A stretch of DNA of 64,000 bases, from the NCBI GenBank assembly GCA_019454045.1, contig SKCR01023808.1, forward strand, positions 124,001 through 188,000. The letters are read 5' to 3'. Below the pieces are notes generated by a model that was given only the letters and a program-made list of their open reading frames with translations, ran no database searches and was not told the origin of the DNA. Position numbers and translations under genes: made by a program. Shown here piece after piece: positions 11,884-22,633 of this stretch. Numbering within the stretch: position 1 is the first letter of the stretch; every line of letters starts with the position of its first letter. The DNA is from Zanthoxylum bungeanum. Its lineage: Eukaryota > Streptophyta > Magnoliopsida > Sapindales > Rutaceae.

Positions 11884-12428
11884 CAGGGGTGGCAATTTGA
11901 GTCAGGATTCGTTTATTCGTTCGATTTGATTCGCTTTAAAGCGAATACGAGTTTGAAAAAATGGATTCGTTTAATAAATGAGTCAATTCGATTCGATTAA
12001 ACAAATCGAATACGAATTTAAGCTCATTGATTCGTTTATTAGTTTATGATTCGTTTTATTATTTTATTTTACTAGTTATTATTATTTTTCAATTAAGATA
12101 CGAGAAATTATGGCTAATTATCATAGAAAAATAATATTGTCGATATATGGTGAGATATTTTTAGTAAATATATTAATTACATATTTCATATGTATATATT
12201 TGTGAAAAATTAATGTAAATCAATTATGATAAATTATGTTTTTAAATAATACAATGACTAAACGAATATTTGTATTCGATTCGTTTAATAAACGAATCGA
12301 AAACGAATCCTGATATTAACATTCGTTTAATAAACGAATCGAATACGAATTCATCATATTTTGATTCGATTCATTTAGGATTCGATACAAATTCGATCCG
12401 TTGATTCGTTTTGTCACCCTCACCCCTA
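11884..12428. mobile_element. hAT-like MITE with ATTCG/CGAAT repeats, copy A
   Basis: It begins CAGGGGTGGCAATTTG and ends ...CACCCTCACCCCTA. Repeated GATTCGTTTAATAAACGAATC-like words flank an AT-rich core. The core is shared, in inverse orientation, with the element at 46699-47239 (both contain the region around ATATTTCATATGTATATAT and its complement). No clean duplication is visible at this copy. Confidence 0.7.
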
Positions 12429-12448
12429 GGTGTACTTAGGTCTCGTTG

Positions 12449-12596
12449 TAAGCATGGCAAAAAATCTTAGGCCGAGCCCTGGAATATGAGGTCCGGCTCG
12501 GGCCCGGGCCCGAGCCGAGTTCAACACAATAAGCTTGAGTCCGGGCCCAGCCCGGGCTTAAAAACATATTACATATATATATATATTTATATAATG

Positions 12597-12637
<41 letters not shown>

Positions 12638-12777
12638 TTAAAAAAATTAGGCCGGATAAAGCCCGGCTCGACCCGGCAGATACTCAGGTCGGGCTTTTCC
12701 CGAACCCGAGCCAAAATATTGCTTACCGGGCTCGAGCCGGGCTTATCAAAGCTCGGACCGGCCTATTGCTACACTTA
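12449..12777. mobile_element. hAT-like MITE rich in GGCCCGGGC words
   Basis: It starts TAAGCATGGCAA and ends TTGCTACACTTA (reverse complement TAAGTGTAGCAA). The flanks are TCTCGTTG (12441-12448) and TCGCGTTG (12778-12785), an 8-bp duplication with one mismatch. GC-rich GGGCCCGGGC arms surround an (AT)n tract (about 12598-12632). It is non-coding. Confidence 0.72.
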
Positions 12778-12785
12778 TCGCGTTG

Positions 12786-13100
12786 GGTATTGTATAAGTC
12801 ACAAGTTTTATTATTATTGTTGTTGTTATTGTTGTTGTTTCATATATAAAAATATAGTGATTTTCTTCTTAAAATATTTTTTTATTTTCTACATAAAACG
12901 TCGTATAAGATTTTTCTTTTATTTAAAATATATAAATCTTATTTATAATTAGATTATATCTGAAATTTTTTATTGTCATAAGAAAATAATATTTAAATTT
13001 TATTCAACCTGCGCTGGTTAGTAATAAATTTTTTGTTATATATACAATATTTATATCTTAATTTAAGATGAATTGCATTCAAATCATTTGAAAAGTGTAA
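12786..13100. other. AT-rich spacer
   Basis: This is AT-rich DNA with a TTG/TTA trinucleotide tract at about 12811-12840. Nothing else is recognised. Confidence 0.4.
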
Positions 13101-13110
13101 TGAATAAGTT

Positions 13111-13342
13111 GGATTTTTTTTAATCGAGGTGTTCGGGTTAGTTTATGCGCACCTCAATTAGTTCTCATGACATGTGCTCCGTGTTCTCAGAAGTTTTATA
13201 ACACATATCAGAATAATTTATTAGCTTTTACACCATGAGGCATGACCTCAGGGAAATATATCTAGTAAAATTCGAACCTTAAACCTGGGAGGGAGCAAAC
13301 CACCGAAGTTCAAGACCTTTACCACTGAGGCAACCTTGGGGT
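13111..13342 (-). mobile_element. Second SINE family (minus)
   Basis: Read on the minus strand, the right end carries a box A-like TGCCTCAGTGGTAAAGG and a box B-like GGTTCGAAT. The body then runs into a region ending GCGCATAAACTAACCCGAACACC and a poly-A, seen here as T's near 13113-13120. It is flanked by a perfect 10-bp duplication, TGAATAAGTT (13101-13110 and 13343-13352). A tail fragment of the same family appears at 25005-25052. Confidence 0.8.
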
Positions 13343-13352
13343 TGAATAAGTT

Positions 13353-14292
13353 AAAAATTGTAACAAAAATATGTTATCAATATTAAAAAAATTGTGAGAA
13401 GTGCAACATATAACCATTACAACATAGGCTTATTGGATTAATTATGATAGTCATAACATGATTATCAAATAAATAGCGGAAGCCAGGAACTTACCTCCAG
13501 CCATAGCGAATCAGATTCTTTAAATGCAAATCTCACAATCCATGATATTTCCACGGGAAGCGAAAACCAAAACCACTATATTTTTCTAGTCTATTCAACA
13601 CTGTAAATTCTTGTAAATTGATGGAATGCACCGGCTTTATTGTTAGACCAATGACCCTTTTATCTTATATTTTCTGAAAAACTGTATCAGAACCTGGTCT
13701 TCTCCCATCAAGAAGATAATATATAAATAATGGAATATGGGCCATTATCCCTACAATTTTGGTAACCAACAAAGAGAGGGAAAACATGGGAGTTACAACT
13801 TACGTGGGAGTTTGAGGAAGTTAATTTTAATTTAACTTTAAGAGATAAGATTGTTATTAACTTCCTTTAATATAAATAAATGGTTTAGAAAATAAGCAAT
13901 TAAATAATTAGTGGACCACCATAAGTCATATATATAATATATATCTAACAAGGCTTTTATTTGTATTGAAAAATGCTTTTATAAAAAAAAAAAAAAATTG
14001 ATTGAAATGTCAATTATCAATATGTAATCAAATCTATTCTGAAATGAGATTCGATCATTTGAACCCCAAATCTTTTACCAAGTTTTTTTTTATCAACTAA
14101 TCCAATTAGCATTCATAAATTATATATGAGTCTACTAATTAGCAAATCCATATAATGTATCTCACATTCCATCAATGCTCTGTGAAAGCTTGTTTAACTA
14201 AAATAAGTTTTGATTAAAAATATTTAAACTTACTTTTTAAATATAACACCTACTAAATGCTTTTTATAAGGAATTTTAAAGTATTTTTTAAT
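13353..14292. other. AT-rich intergenic DNA
   Basis: I see no coding region, RNA or repeat pair that I can support. Confidence 0.35.
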
Positions 14293-14305
14293 GGCTTTAA
14301 TTGAG

Positions 14306-14451
14306 GTGGTTTGGTGGTGTAGGACTTCAGTTCGAATACAGGGAATGCGTTTCTTGTAAGAGTCTGGACAATCGAAAATTTTAACTGCTTCGTTTAAACC
14401 TGAAAATGGTGATTTCGCGGCGGATTTCCAATTATTAAAAAAAAAAAAAAA
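14306..14451 (+). mobile_element. tRNA-derived SINE, copy 3
   Basis: It has GGTTTGGTGGTGTAGG (box A region), a box B-like AGTTCGAATACAGG and the shared GCGTTTCTTGTAAGAGTCTGG block, and ends in a poly-A. A perfect 13-bp duplication, GGCTTTAATTGAG, lies at 14293-14305 and 14452-14464. About 25 bp between boxes A and B are deleted relative to copy 1. Confidence 0.88.
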
Positions 14452-14464
14452 GGCTTTAATTGAG

Positions 14465-15300
14465 TATCAAATCTTGTTCACGTAGGAAATAAGATTTGGT
14501 TTACAATTATAAAATATATACATAGATATAATTTTTTTAAAAAAATTGTAAATTATTTTTGAATTAGTATTACAAGTCATGTTGAAAACGATAGCATAAT
14601 TTTCCAACGTATTTAACAACAATGTTTCAATTTTCCAATTGTGAGACTAAGACTAAACCCAACTTGGTTCCGCATTAAGTTGACCATTTTTGGTCGATTT
14701 AGATTACACTCCATTTTCTAGTCAATATATTCCCGGGAAAAAAAAATGTAAAATGAAGTAATTTTCTAGGAAAATCCTTAATGCAGCAGGAACTTCTACT
14801 TCATGATTACGTAACCTAGTTATTTTTTTTATTTTTTTGAAAAGATTTTTTCTATTTAAATTCTAAAAATAAAGTTAGCAAAATTGATGTATAAAGTTTT
14901 TTTTAAAAAAAACACACACAACACACAAAGTTAGAGGTGCATAAAACTGAAGTTCTTTTTAGTTTCTTATTTTATTTTTTTTGAAGATTCGAATTTGGGT
15001 GATCATTTGGAAAAAAATTTATTTAAAAATCTTTTCGATAAAACTGGTTGGGGGTATGTATTCAAAAATCCCCAATACTTTCTCATAAAATAATAATAAT
15101 AATAATAATCCGAAAATCACATTAATTACCAAGGACAATTCCAAAAATCATAATCTTAAAGCATAAGATATTGCCTGGGCAATCGAGAGTTTTCTTAAAT
15201 TTTAAAGGGTTTTAGGTGAGTTTTTAAAATGAGATATATACAAATAAATCATGATAAAAAAAAATATTAATTATATTATAACTAAATTTTGAAATTTCTT
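14465..15300. other. AT-rich intergenic DNA
   Basis: It contains an (AAT)n microsatellite at about 15089-15110 and several A/T runs. No gene is visible. Confidence 0.35.
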
Positions 15301-15308
15301 TATATACA

Positions 15309-18101
15309 TAGACCCGGCCACGGTTCCGGAACCGGAACCGTGATTGACCGGTTCGGTTGGGGTTTCACCCCAACGCGAACCGGTCGGAACCGAACGGTTC
15401 CAACTGGAACCGTAGTGTTCTTATTGGAACCCTCCCAATGGCTACTAGCCGTTGGGGCTCCATGCCCCTTGAATTAAAAAATTTGGTTGTTGGCCATTAA
15501 AAAATTATAAAATTATATAATTTCTATTATACCCCTAATAACGGTTAATAAAACGGTTATATTTAGAGGCATTTTCGGTATCAAAAAATATTCTAAAATT
15601 ATATAAATAGGAGTCATTTTTCATTATTTCAACACACCAATTTCTCAACTCTCTCAATTCTTACAATTCTCTTAGTCTTAATTCTCTCATTTATAATAAC
15701 AAATTAGTTATTATCATTCTCAATTTTCTTATTCTTCTTACTTATTTCTTTAAAAAAAATGGCAAGCTCATCTGAGAACATTATGTCAAATATGTCAACC
15801 CAAGAGAGCGACCCTAGTGTCGGTTCACAATCATGGAGAAGAGATGTTAAGGCTCGTTCCTCGGATGTTTTCAAAATTCATTTTCATTTAGACCACCAAG
15901 ACGATGAAAGTTCAAGAGCAGTTTGCAACCATTGTGGGGTTTCCTAAAATTTTCTGGTGGATACGGCAATATGATCAAGCACTTGGAAGGCATCAATGCG
16001 GTTGAACTTGGAATTGATACGACGCAAACTCAAATGGCCAGGTACGCATCATCTAGTAGAGGTACGAGTGCTAGTAGTATTCTGATGTAAAAAATAGAGA
16101 AGAATTTACGAAATTAACTTGTATGACACATCTTTCTTTAAGCTTTGGTGAAAAAACTTCATTTTACCAATTACATGCATAATGCTTTAAATATTGCTGC
16201 ATGTAGAATGACTCGAAACACACACAAAACATCATATTTTTAATTATACAAAGATGATAAAATTATTTTAAATGAAATATTTAAATAGATTAAAGGTCGT
16301 ATTTCTATATGTTATGATATTTAGAGTGACCATTGGCAAACACACTCATACATGTGTGTGACTTGTCATTGGATTGATGCATCATTTACCATGCAAAAAC
16401 GACTTATTGCATTTAGAGTTTTTGATGACCAACATACTGCACAAAATATTTATAGAATGATGAAGGTAATTTTTGATGAATATGGTTTAGTAGATAAAAT
16501 TTTAACAATTGGATTTGATAATGCATCTGCAAATACTGCATCCATCAATGATTTAAAAGAAATATGTCAACAAATTTAGGGGGTCGGTTTTTCATATTCG
16601 TTGCACATGTCATGTCCTTAACTTATGTGTTCAAGATGGTATGAAATTATATCACCTTTCATTGATCCTATTAAGACGTCACTTAATTGTATTTGGTCAT
16701 ATTCTCAAGTTATGAGAGAATTAGCCAAGTTTTGTAAAATAAATGGTATTAAACCGATTAAATTTTCAAGAGATGTTCCAACACATTGGAATTCAACTTA
16801 TTTTCTTTTATGTCAAGCATTACAATACAAAGATGCATTATGTAGTTTTTTTCCTCAACATGTTCAAAATATCATACTTTTTCCTAGTCAATGGGATATT
16901 TGTGAAAAAATTTAGAAATTTTAATTTTTTTTAATGATGCTACTATAATTTTTAGCGGAGTTTATTATCCTACAACATATTTATTTATTCTTGAAAGTTT
17001 GAATATTGTTGGTACTTTCGATGCAAGCCATGTAAAATGTAATCCCTAATAATTATTTGTTCGAAACCATTACTGCTATGAAGGTAATATGATTGATTAT
17101 TTTAGAGAAATTCATTTACTTTATCTTGTTGCTGCTATTTTTTATCCTAAATTTAAATTAGAAAGTTTGAATAGTGCTTTACAAGCTTACTAGGTTATTT
17201 AGGAATATTAAAGAAATTGATATTACAAGAATAATAGTGAGATTAGAAATTATTAATTGAGTTATTTAATGATTATATTGTAAGATATAACTTAGGAACA
17301 TTAGGTAAATCTAGTAGTAGCGAACCGGTAATTCAAACAAGACTTAGCGCATGAGATCGTTGGTTACTGCAACGAAATAAAAAAGCTAGGGATACGACAA
17401 CTAATAACCCCGAATTAGATAATTATTTATCTACAAATTTCGAGTTTCCTACTGAAAGTTTAGTTAGTAAAAAATTTTAAACCCTTGATGGTGGAACCGA
17501 CATCAAAATATATATCATGTTTTATCGATTATTGCTAAAGAGATATTGGCATCACATATTTCCACCGTTGCGGTTGAGCAATCCTTCAGCTTGGGAGGCA
17601 ATATATTGGAAATTAGACGATCTTTATTACATCCAAGCACTCTAGAAGCAACAGCTTGTGTGGATGATTGGACTCGAGCTGATATGAGACAACAAGAAGA
17701 TGCCCCCGATGATTTTGAAGACTTGTTCGATAATGCATCTGCAACAACAAGTGCAATCGGAATCACAACTAAAGGAACAACTGATAATGATGATTGATAA
17801 TTACAAAATTGTAAATTTCCAAAGGGGAAATATCTTAAAATTATAATGGAACTACGTGAGATTTAATTCCTTTCACCCCTGGAGGATACATATGCAACTT
17901 AATTTTTTTAAAATTTAAGTTCAAGCTCTTCAATTTAATAATTTTATATAATTAAAAAAGGTTCGAACCGAACCGAAACCGGAACCGACCGGTTCAGTTC
18001 TAATTCGGTTCACGGTTCCGGTTCTACTTATTAAGTGTGGAATCGGGAACCGACCGGTTCGGTTCTGTTCCGAACCGGAACCGAACCGCTAGCCAGGTCT
18101 A
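15309..18101 (+). mobile_element. hAT transposon with broken transposase
   Basis: The termini TAGACCCGGCCACGGTTCCG and (reverse complement) TAGACCTGGCTAGCGGTTCG are inverted repeats. They are flanked by a perfect 8-bp target duplication, TATATACA (15301-15308 and 18102-18109), as expected for hAT. Both ends are packed with GGTTC/GAACC words for 100-150 bp. The interior encodes fragments of a hAT transposase in order on the plus strand (see the pseudogene entry). The 2793-bp size and the terminal repeats make it the likely parent type of the small GGTTC-rich MITEs at 49822-50150, 57455-57800 and perhaps 11375-11782. Confidence 0.9.
15759..17797 (+). pseudogene. hAT transposase, disrupted
   Basis: The pieces run in transposase order. 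An N-terminal part with a BED-type zinc finger has the CNHC pair near 15935-15945; its following helix with the histidine pair region (KHLEG) is in another frame. A catalytic-core block VTCHWIDASFTMQKR...ILTIGFDNASAN is at 16352-16579. A block with RDVPTHWNSTYFLL...FPSQWDICEKI is at 16625-16915. The C-terminal dimerisation region with AVEQSFSLGGNILEIRRSLL is at 17546-17797. Several stops and frameshifts separate them, so no functional protein is made. The start at 15759 is a normal ATG with an A-rich leader. Confidence 0.88.
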
Positions 18102-18109
18102 TATATACA

Positions 18110-19215
18110 AAGGGAATCCAACAGATCGCCTATGTCCTTTCTTCCCAAAAACATCACTACCTGGCATGAAAACATAATATCATAACCAAAGTTGTTCAAA
18201 CTTCAAATATTGGTGTTCACTTTGTTTTACTTCAAAATTTTTCTAAAGCTTTTGGATGGGATGTTTTTTCTTAATTGTTACAATTAATTATTGATATTTT
18301 ATCATCTAAAATTTATTAGAAATTTAGATAAATTCATTTGTAATCAGCCCTTTGAAGGTTCGAGATTATGATTATACGAATATTACCTAATTATTGAATT
18401 CTAAATTACCAATATTCTATGTAATTACCTATCCATCTTTTCACCTTTTGAACTACTCAAGAGGAAAAGAAGCAACTTAAGATTTATTAAGTCACAAGTA
18501 AATTATGGAGAATATATTATGAGAAATAATAAAGAAGATGAAATTGAAGACGATAGTTTTGTATTATAACTTATCTTCTTAAAAATGCTTGCATAATTAA
18601 TTTTCTCTTTCAATGCGAGAAGAAGACTACACTATAGCTTCTCACCAAGAAAAATTAGAGATAATGAGACATCAATTTCAAGGGAAAAAAAAAAAAGAGA
18701 GATAATATTGGAGTCTTATTTTACAAATAGCTCATAATTGAGTCAATGATATTTGAGGTTTTAAGCGAAATTTTGTAATGAGGCACCGTTATATTCATAT
18801 GGATAGTTTTTAATTAAAAGATTTTTCAATTTCACATAAAATTAGGACCTTCCTATGATACAATTCATAACTTAAAAAATTAAAGTTTTAGGAAAATTAT
18901 TTATCAAAGTAATATTAGGAAGATACATTAAAAAGAAAAAATAAGGCCCTTAAATTTATTAATTTATATATTAAGTGAAACCACTGTGTGTGTTTTTTTT
19001 TTTTTTTTTAAAAGTATTATTTCACAAGTTAAATGGATTATTAATTGATCACATTGGTTTCAAGTCAGGATCTAAAAAGAAAAAAAATCATTTGAATGAA
19101 ATTATTAATTTATCGAGATTTAACTCAAAAGTATTTCTAATAAGAAGAATTCAAAGGGGGTGAAACAAAGACTCTCATCTTCTCTGTGGGCAAAGCGATA
19201 TAAGAAAAGAAATTA
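18110..19215. other. AT-rich intergenic DNA
   Basis: No gene is recognised. There are several A/T homopolymers and one short open frame without family resemblance. Confidence 0.35.
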
Positions 19216-19505
19216 AGATTGAGTTCATGAAGTATGAGACAGTCAGAAGTTTTATCTACTCCGTTATCAAGCATGACAAAAAACTTAAGATTTGGTTTAT
19301 TAGGTCATAAATTCGAGTTCATAGAATGCACTTCTTATAAGACTATGAGACATTTGAAAATTTTATCTGCTCCGTTTAAACATGACAAAAGACTTAAGAT
19401 TTGGTTGATTAGGTCATAATTTCGAGTTCATGAAGTACACTTCTTATAAGAGTATGAGATAATCGAGAAATTTATTTACTCCGTTTGAATTGGTGATTTA
19501 ATAAC
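19216..19505 (+). repeat. Three degraded tandem partial SINE copies
   Basis: A block containing TTCGAGTTCAT, CTTCTTATAAGA.TATGAGA, TTTTATCT.CTCCGTTT and CATGACAAAAGACTTAAGATTTGGTT repeats about three times with a ~110-bp period. These words match the box B and 3' part of the SINE at 2121-2301. Tandem SINE pieces are unusual, and this probably reflects local duplication after insertion. Confidence 0.6.
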
Positions 19506-19740
19506 AAAACTTTTAATTTTTCCCAAAAAAATAAAAAATAAAAAAAAGAGAGTGATTGGCAGGAGTCAGGAGCTTGCATGCATGCAGTTGCAGACACCAA
19601 TTTCCAATAACAGCAACAGTTTCCATTTTGATTTGGTTATAAAATCTATGTGCCAACCACCACTTTCTTATTATTTCCCTCTCAAATTCTGGGTCAATCT
19701 GCAGAGTATCCAATACGATTTATATTTATATATATATATA

Positions 19741-19981
19741 TTAGTTTTTGTCCGTGCTACGATACGGTATTACAGAATTAAATGATTTTATTTTTTAATT
19801 AAATGATTTTATTTTAACTTTTTATTTTTTAATTTGAAATTTTTTGACCATTTCCATCAATTAATTCACTATCTTTCCTCCAATTACCAATAAAATGATC
19901 TGAACCGTCAATTAAGCCACATAAATAGAGCCGTTGGATACAATCTCTTTCCTCCAACACCATTCTCCTTTATTATATAGA
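19741..19981 (-). mobile_element. Non-autonomous Helitron, copy 1
   Basis: Read on the minus strand it begins TCTATATAATAAAGGAGAA and ends CTAA, inserted between A and T as Helitrons are. A short imperfect hairpin (CCGT...ACGG) lies just inside the 3' end. The same 3'-half sequence is found at 43863-44128. It has no coding capacity. Confidence 0.75.
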
Positions 19982-20340
19982 TTTTACAATTTGACATTTT
20001 CTACAAGAGAGTTTTTGGTGCACCCAGAGTAACACACTTTGTTTATTACTACTCGTGGATTAGAGATAACAATCGATTGGAATGAGTCTAAGATTTGTTA
20101 ATTTTGGTTTTATCTTAAATTTGAAATAAAAAATCATCAAATCTTATATCAATTCTTGAAATCGAAACATTAATTATTATGAATCTCAGTTTGAACGATT
20201 CGAGATCTCAAAATTGAGATTGAGATTCATGATTATTTGTCTACCATCCCTAATTCGGATGAATATTATCACAATTGGTTAAAAATATATGTGACATGAG
20301 TGAATGATAAACAAATATTGTTTCTATATATAGAAAGAGA
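19982..20340. other. AT-rich spacer
   Basis: Nothing recognised between the Helitron and the following MITE. Confidence 0.35.
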
Positions 20341-20536
20341 GAGTGGATCTAATAAGAGATTTCTTAATTTATATTATGTTAACGGACACACTAAAAGACA
20401 GTAAAAACATACATTTCAATATATTAAAAGACAAATAAAACTGTATTAAAATTTATATTTTCTATATCTTTTAATGTATCATTTTAACTTAATAAGTTAA
20501 TGGATTAAACTAAGAAATCTCTTGTTAGATTCTCAC
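20341..20536. mobile_element. Small MITE with ~24-bp inverted ends
   Basis: The left end GAGTGGATCTAATAAGAGAT and the reverse complement of the right end (GTGAGAATCTAACAAGAGAT) are inverted repeats, and both continue TTTCTTA. The length is about 196 bp and it is non-coding. The target duplication is unclear, so the superfamily is not assigned. Confidence 0.55.
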
Positions 20537-20927
20537 TATACAATACACATAAACAGGTTAACTTAATAGGTTTGAAAATTGACCATATGCGTTATCTATT
20601 ATGATGACTAAAAAAATTGATCATGTGCATATGAAGAGAGTATTCTCATCTTGAAAAAATTAATTTGAATGAATTAGGTTTGAAAGATTTTTATCTACAT
20701 TTTATGGCCAATGAAATGTTTAAATCACATCATTTTAATTTCCTTCAAATTAATATGATGTTCACTGATTATTAATTTTTTGTTAAAAAAAAAAAGGAAA
20801 TGTTTAAGGGATTACTATGTAGGAATGAGCTTCACTTTCTAATATGGTTTGTTCGGGAGCAAATGTTCTACTTTCTAGGCTACGAGGTTTCTCTAGTTTT
20901 TGCTTTTGCAGCAATTGACATTGATAG

Positions 20928-21957
20928 TGTTGATGCCAAATAAGTTTTATTATGGTCATTAATTTATTAATTTGATTAAATTATTGTTCTTCTCTCACAT
21001 GTTAACAAGATGCTTTGTTGATGGTGATTTTTGGATCCAATGATTCATAAAGTATTGAGAAGGGTATAGAAGGGATTTTCATTTCCAAAACTCAGAGGCC
21101 GAGGCCCAAGAAGCAGAGGCCTATGGCTGAGTAAGGAGGTCAGGACTGGTTTACACTTGATATCCGACCCGATGAAGAAAGATGTTTAGAGAAGCGGCGA
21201 AGACTTCAGAACCGACCCGACCTGGTAGCTCAACAAGGCACGTTGAAGGTTATTTCAGTTATCCGACCCGATGGGGCGGGAAGGGGTAATAGCATTGTGA
21301 TCAAGTCCAGATGACGTAAGCCCTGCATGAGGACTTGTATTTTCCAAAAAGGTTTGATGTGACAGGAGCAGGACACCGACTTTTCTTCTAGTGTACGCTA
21401 TCGCATGACAGTGGATATAGTACATGCTGAAATTATGGAAAAATGCGTGACGGTTACCAAGAATGGGAAATTTAATGAGGTTCAGATGGCAGAGAGCAGG
21501 CGTGTCAGGCGGCAGAGCTATGGTTTGTAGAGTGATTGAGGAAGAGAGCATGCGCGGCCATGAGAGATTCACATGGTTGATACGAGATTGGTGTAAGAGT
21601 AGAGTTGGATCTAGTATATAAAGGGGTTGAGAATTCACTGTTGAGAGTTGGTCAATTTGAAGCTTTCTGATACTTGTAATCGAGAGAGCTAAAGTTCTAA
21701 GTGAGAGAGACAAATAGAGAGGTCGGTCTGACCCGATGTGGTAATAAAACTTTATTTTTCTTTGTGTCCGTGGACGTAGGTTGGAAACCTTCCACCGAAC
21801 AACGTTAAATCATCTGTCTATTCTGTGTGTTTTACTATTTGCCTGCTAAGTTTGCCTTTCGTTTCCAACAAAACCAAACAAATTCAATGCTTGAGAAAGA
21901 TTTGTTCTAAGAGTGAGTTTCTCGATTTGCCCATGAAACGAAAAACAACCATCAACA
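20928..21957 (+). mobile_element. Solo LTR (plus)
   Basis: It starts TGTTGATGCCAAATAAG and ends ...ACAACCATCAACA. A promoter-like AGTATATAAAGG lies near 21614-21625. The U5 region (about 21765-21830) has the GTGGACGTAGGTTGGA...CACCGAACAACGTTAAA signature that is also present in the LTRs at 29711 and 42886. No matching 5-bp flank is visible, so it may be truncated or a recombination product. The 152-aa minus-strand frame inside it is not a gene. Confidence 0.7.
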
Positions 21958-22633
21958 TGCTTTAAATAAATAATGCTTGAAAAATAATACGAAACTTATA
22001 TCATTAAACCTGAAATTAGAACCATTATATTTGAAATCATCTCATTTAACCATTAACTTGGAACCATTATCATTAAACTTGATATATTATGTAATAATTT
22101 GAAATATTTTTAGTACTTCAAAGAAACTACCTGAAACTAAAACCATTAAACTTACTTGGCAGCCAAATATTTATTATAATAAATTATTTATCTTAATGTG
22201 ATACAGACAATTTTTATAGTGACCCCCATATTTTATCCTATTTAACCTTCAAACCATTGCAAATGATGATTAATTACATAGAATTGCCACTCCCACCCCC
22301 ACGGCCCACACCATTTTCCAAATTCAAAGTCCCCGCCCCATTTTCCACGAGCCTCTAAAGTCAACAGAGGTGGCTGGTGACTGGACCAGCCAGTATCCAG
22401 TCAACAAGTGAAGTGCAAGTAGGGGCCCACAAACAAACCACTCTCACAAGTCATAATGCGTGCGTTGTTGTGCTTCACAATCACTTCCCCCTTCTTCTCC
22501 GGTTAAATAAATTCTCTGTACAACAAAAACACAAACACAAACACAAACACAAACCCAAAACATTCACTTTGACTTCTAAATCTCTCTCTTCTTGTTTTTT
22601 CAGATCTTTTTTTTTTTTTTTTTTGGTTTGTTA
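21958..22633. promoter_or_regulatory. Upstream region of the LRR gene
   Basis: AT-rich sequence leads into a CT-rich leader. GTCAAC (complement of the W-box core TTGAC) occurs twice, near 22361 and 22398. A CACAAA microsatellite (about 22530-22556) and a T run lie in the probable 5' UTR just before the ATG. The regulatory meaning is only suggestive. Confidence 0.4.

Noticed and set aside
12436..12714. 92-codon minus-strand frame over the (AT)n tract
   Set aside because: It is generated by the GGGCCC arms and the TATA repeat of a hAT MITE, with YIYIYI-type translation.
21255..21713. 152-codon minus-strand frame
   Set aside because: It lies wholly inside a solo LTR and overlaps its promoter and R/U5 signals; no domain resemblance.
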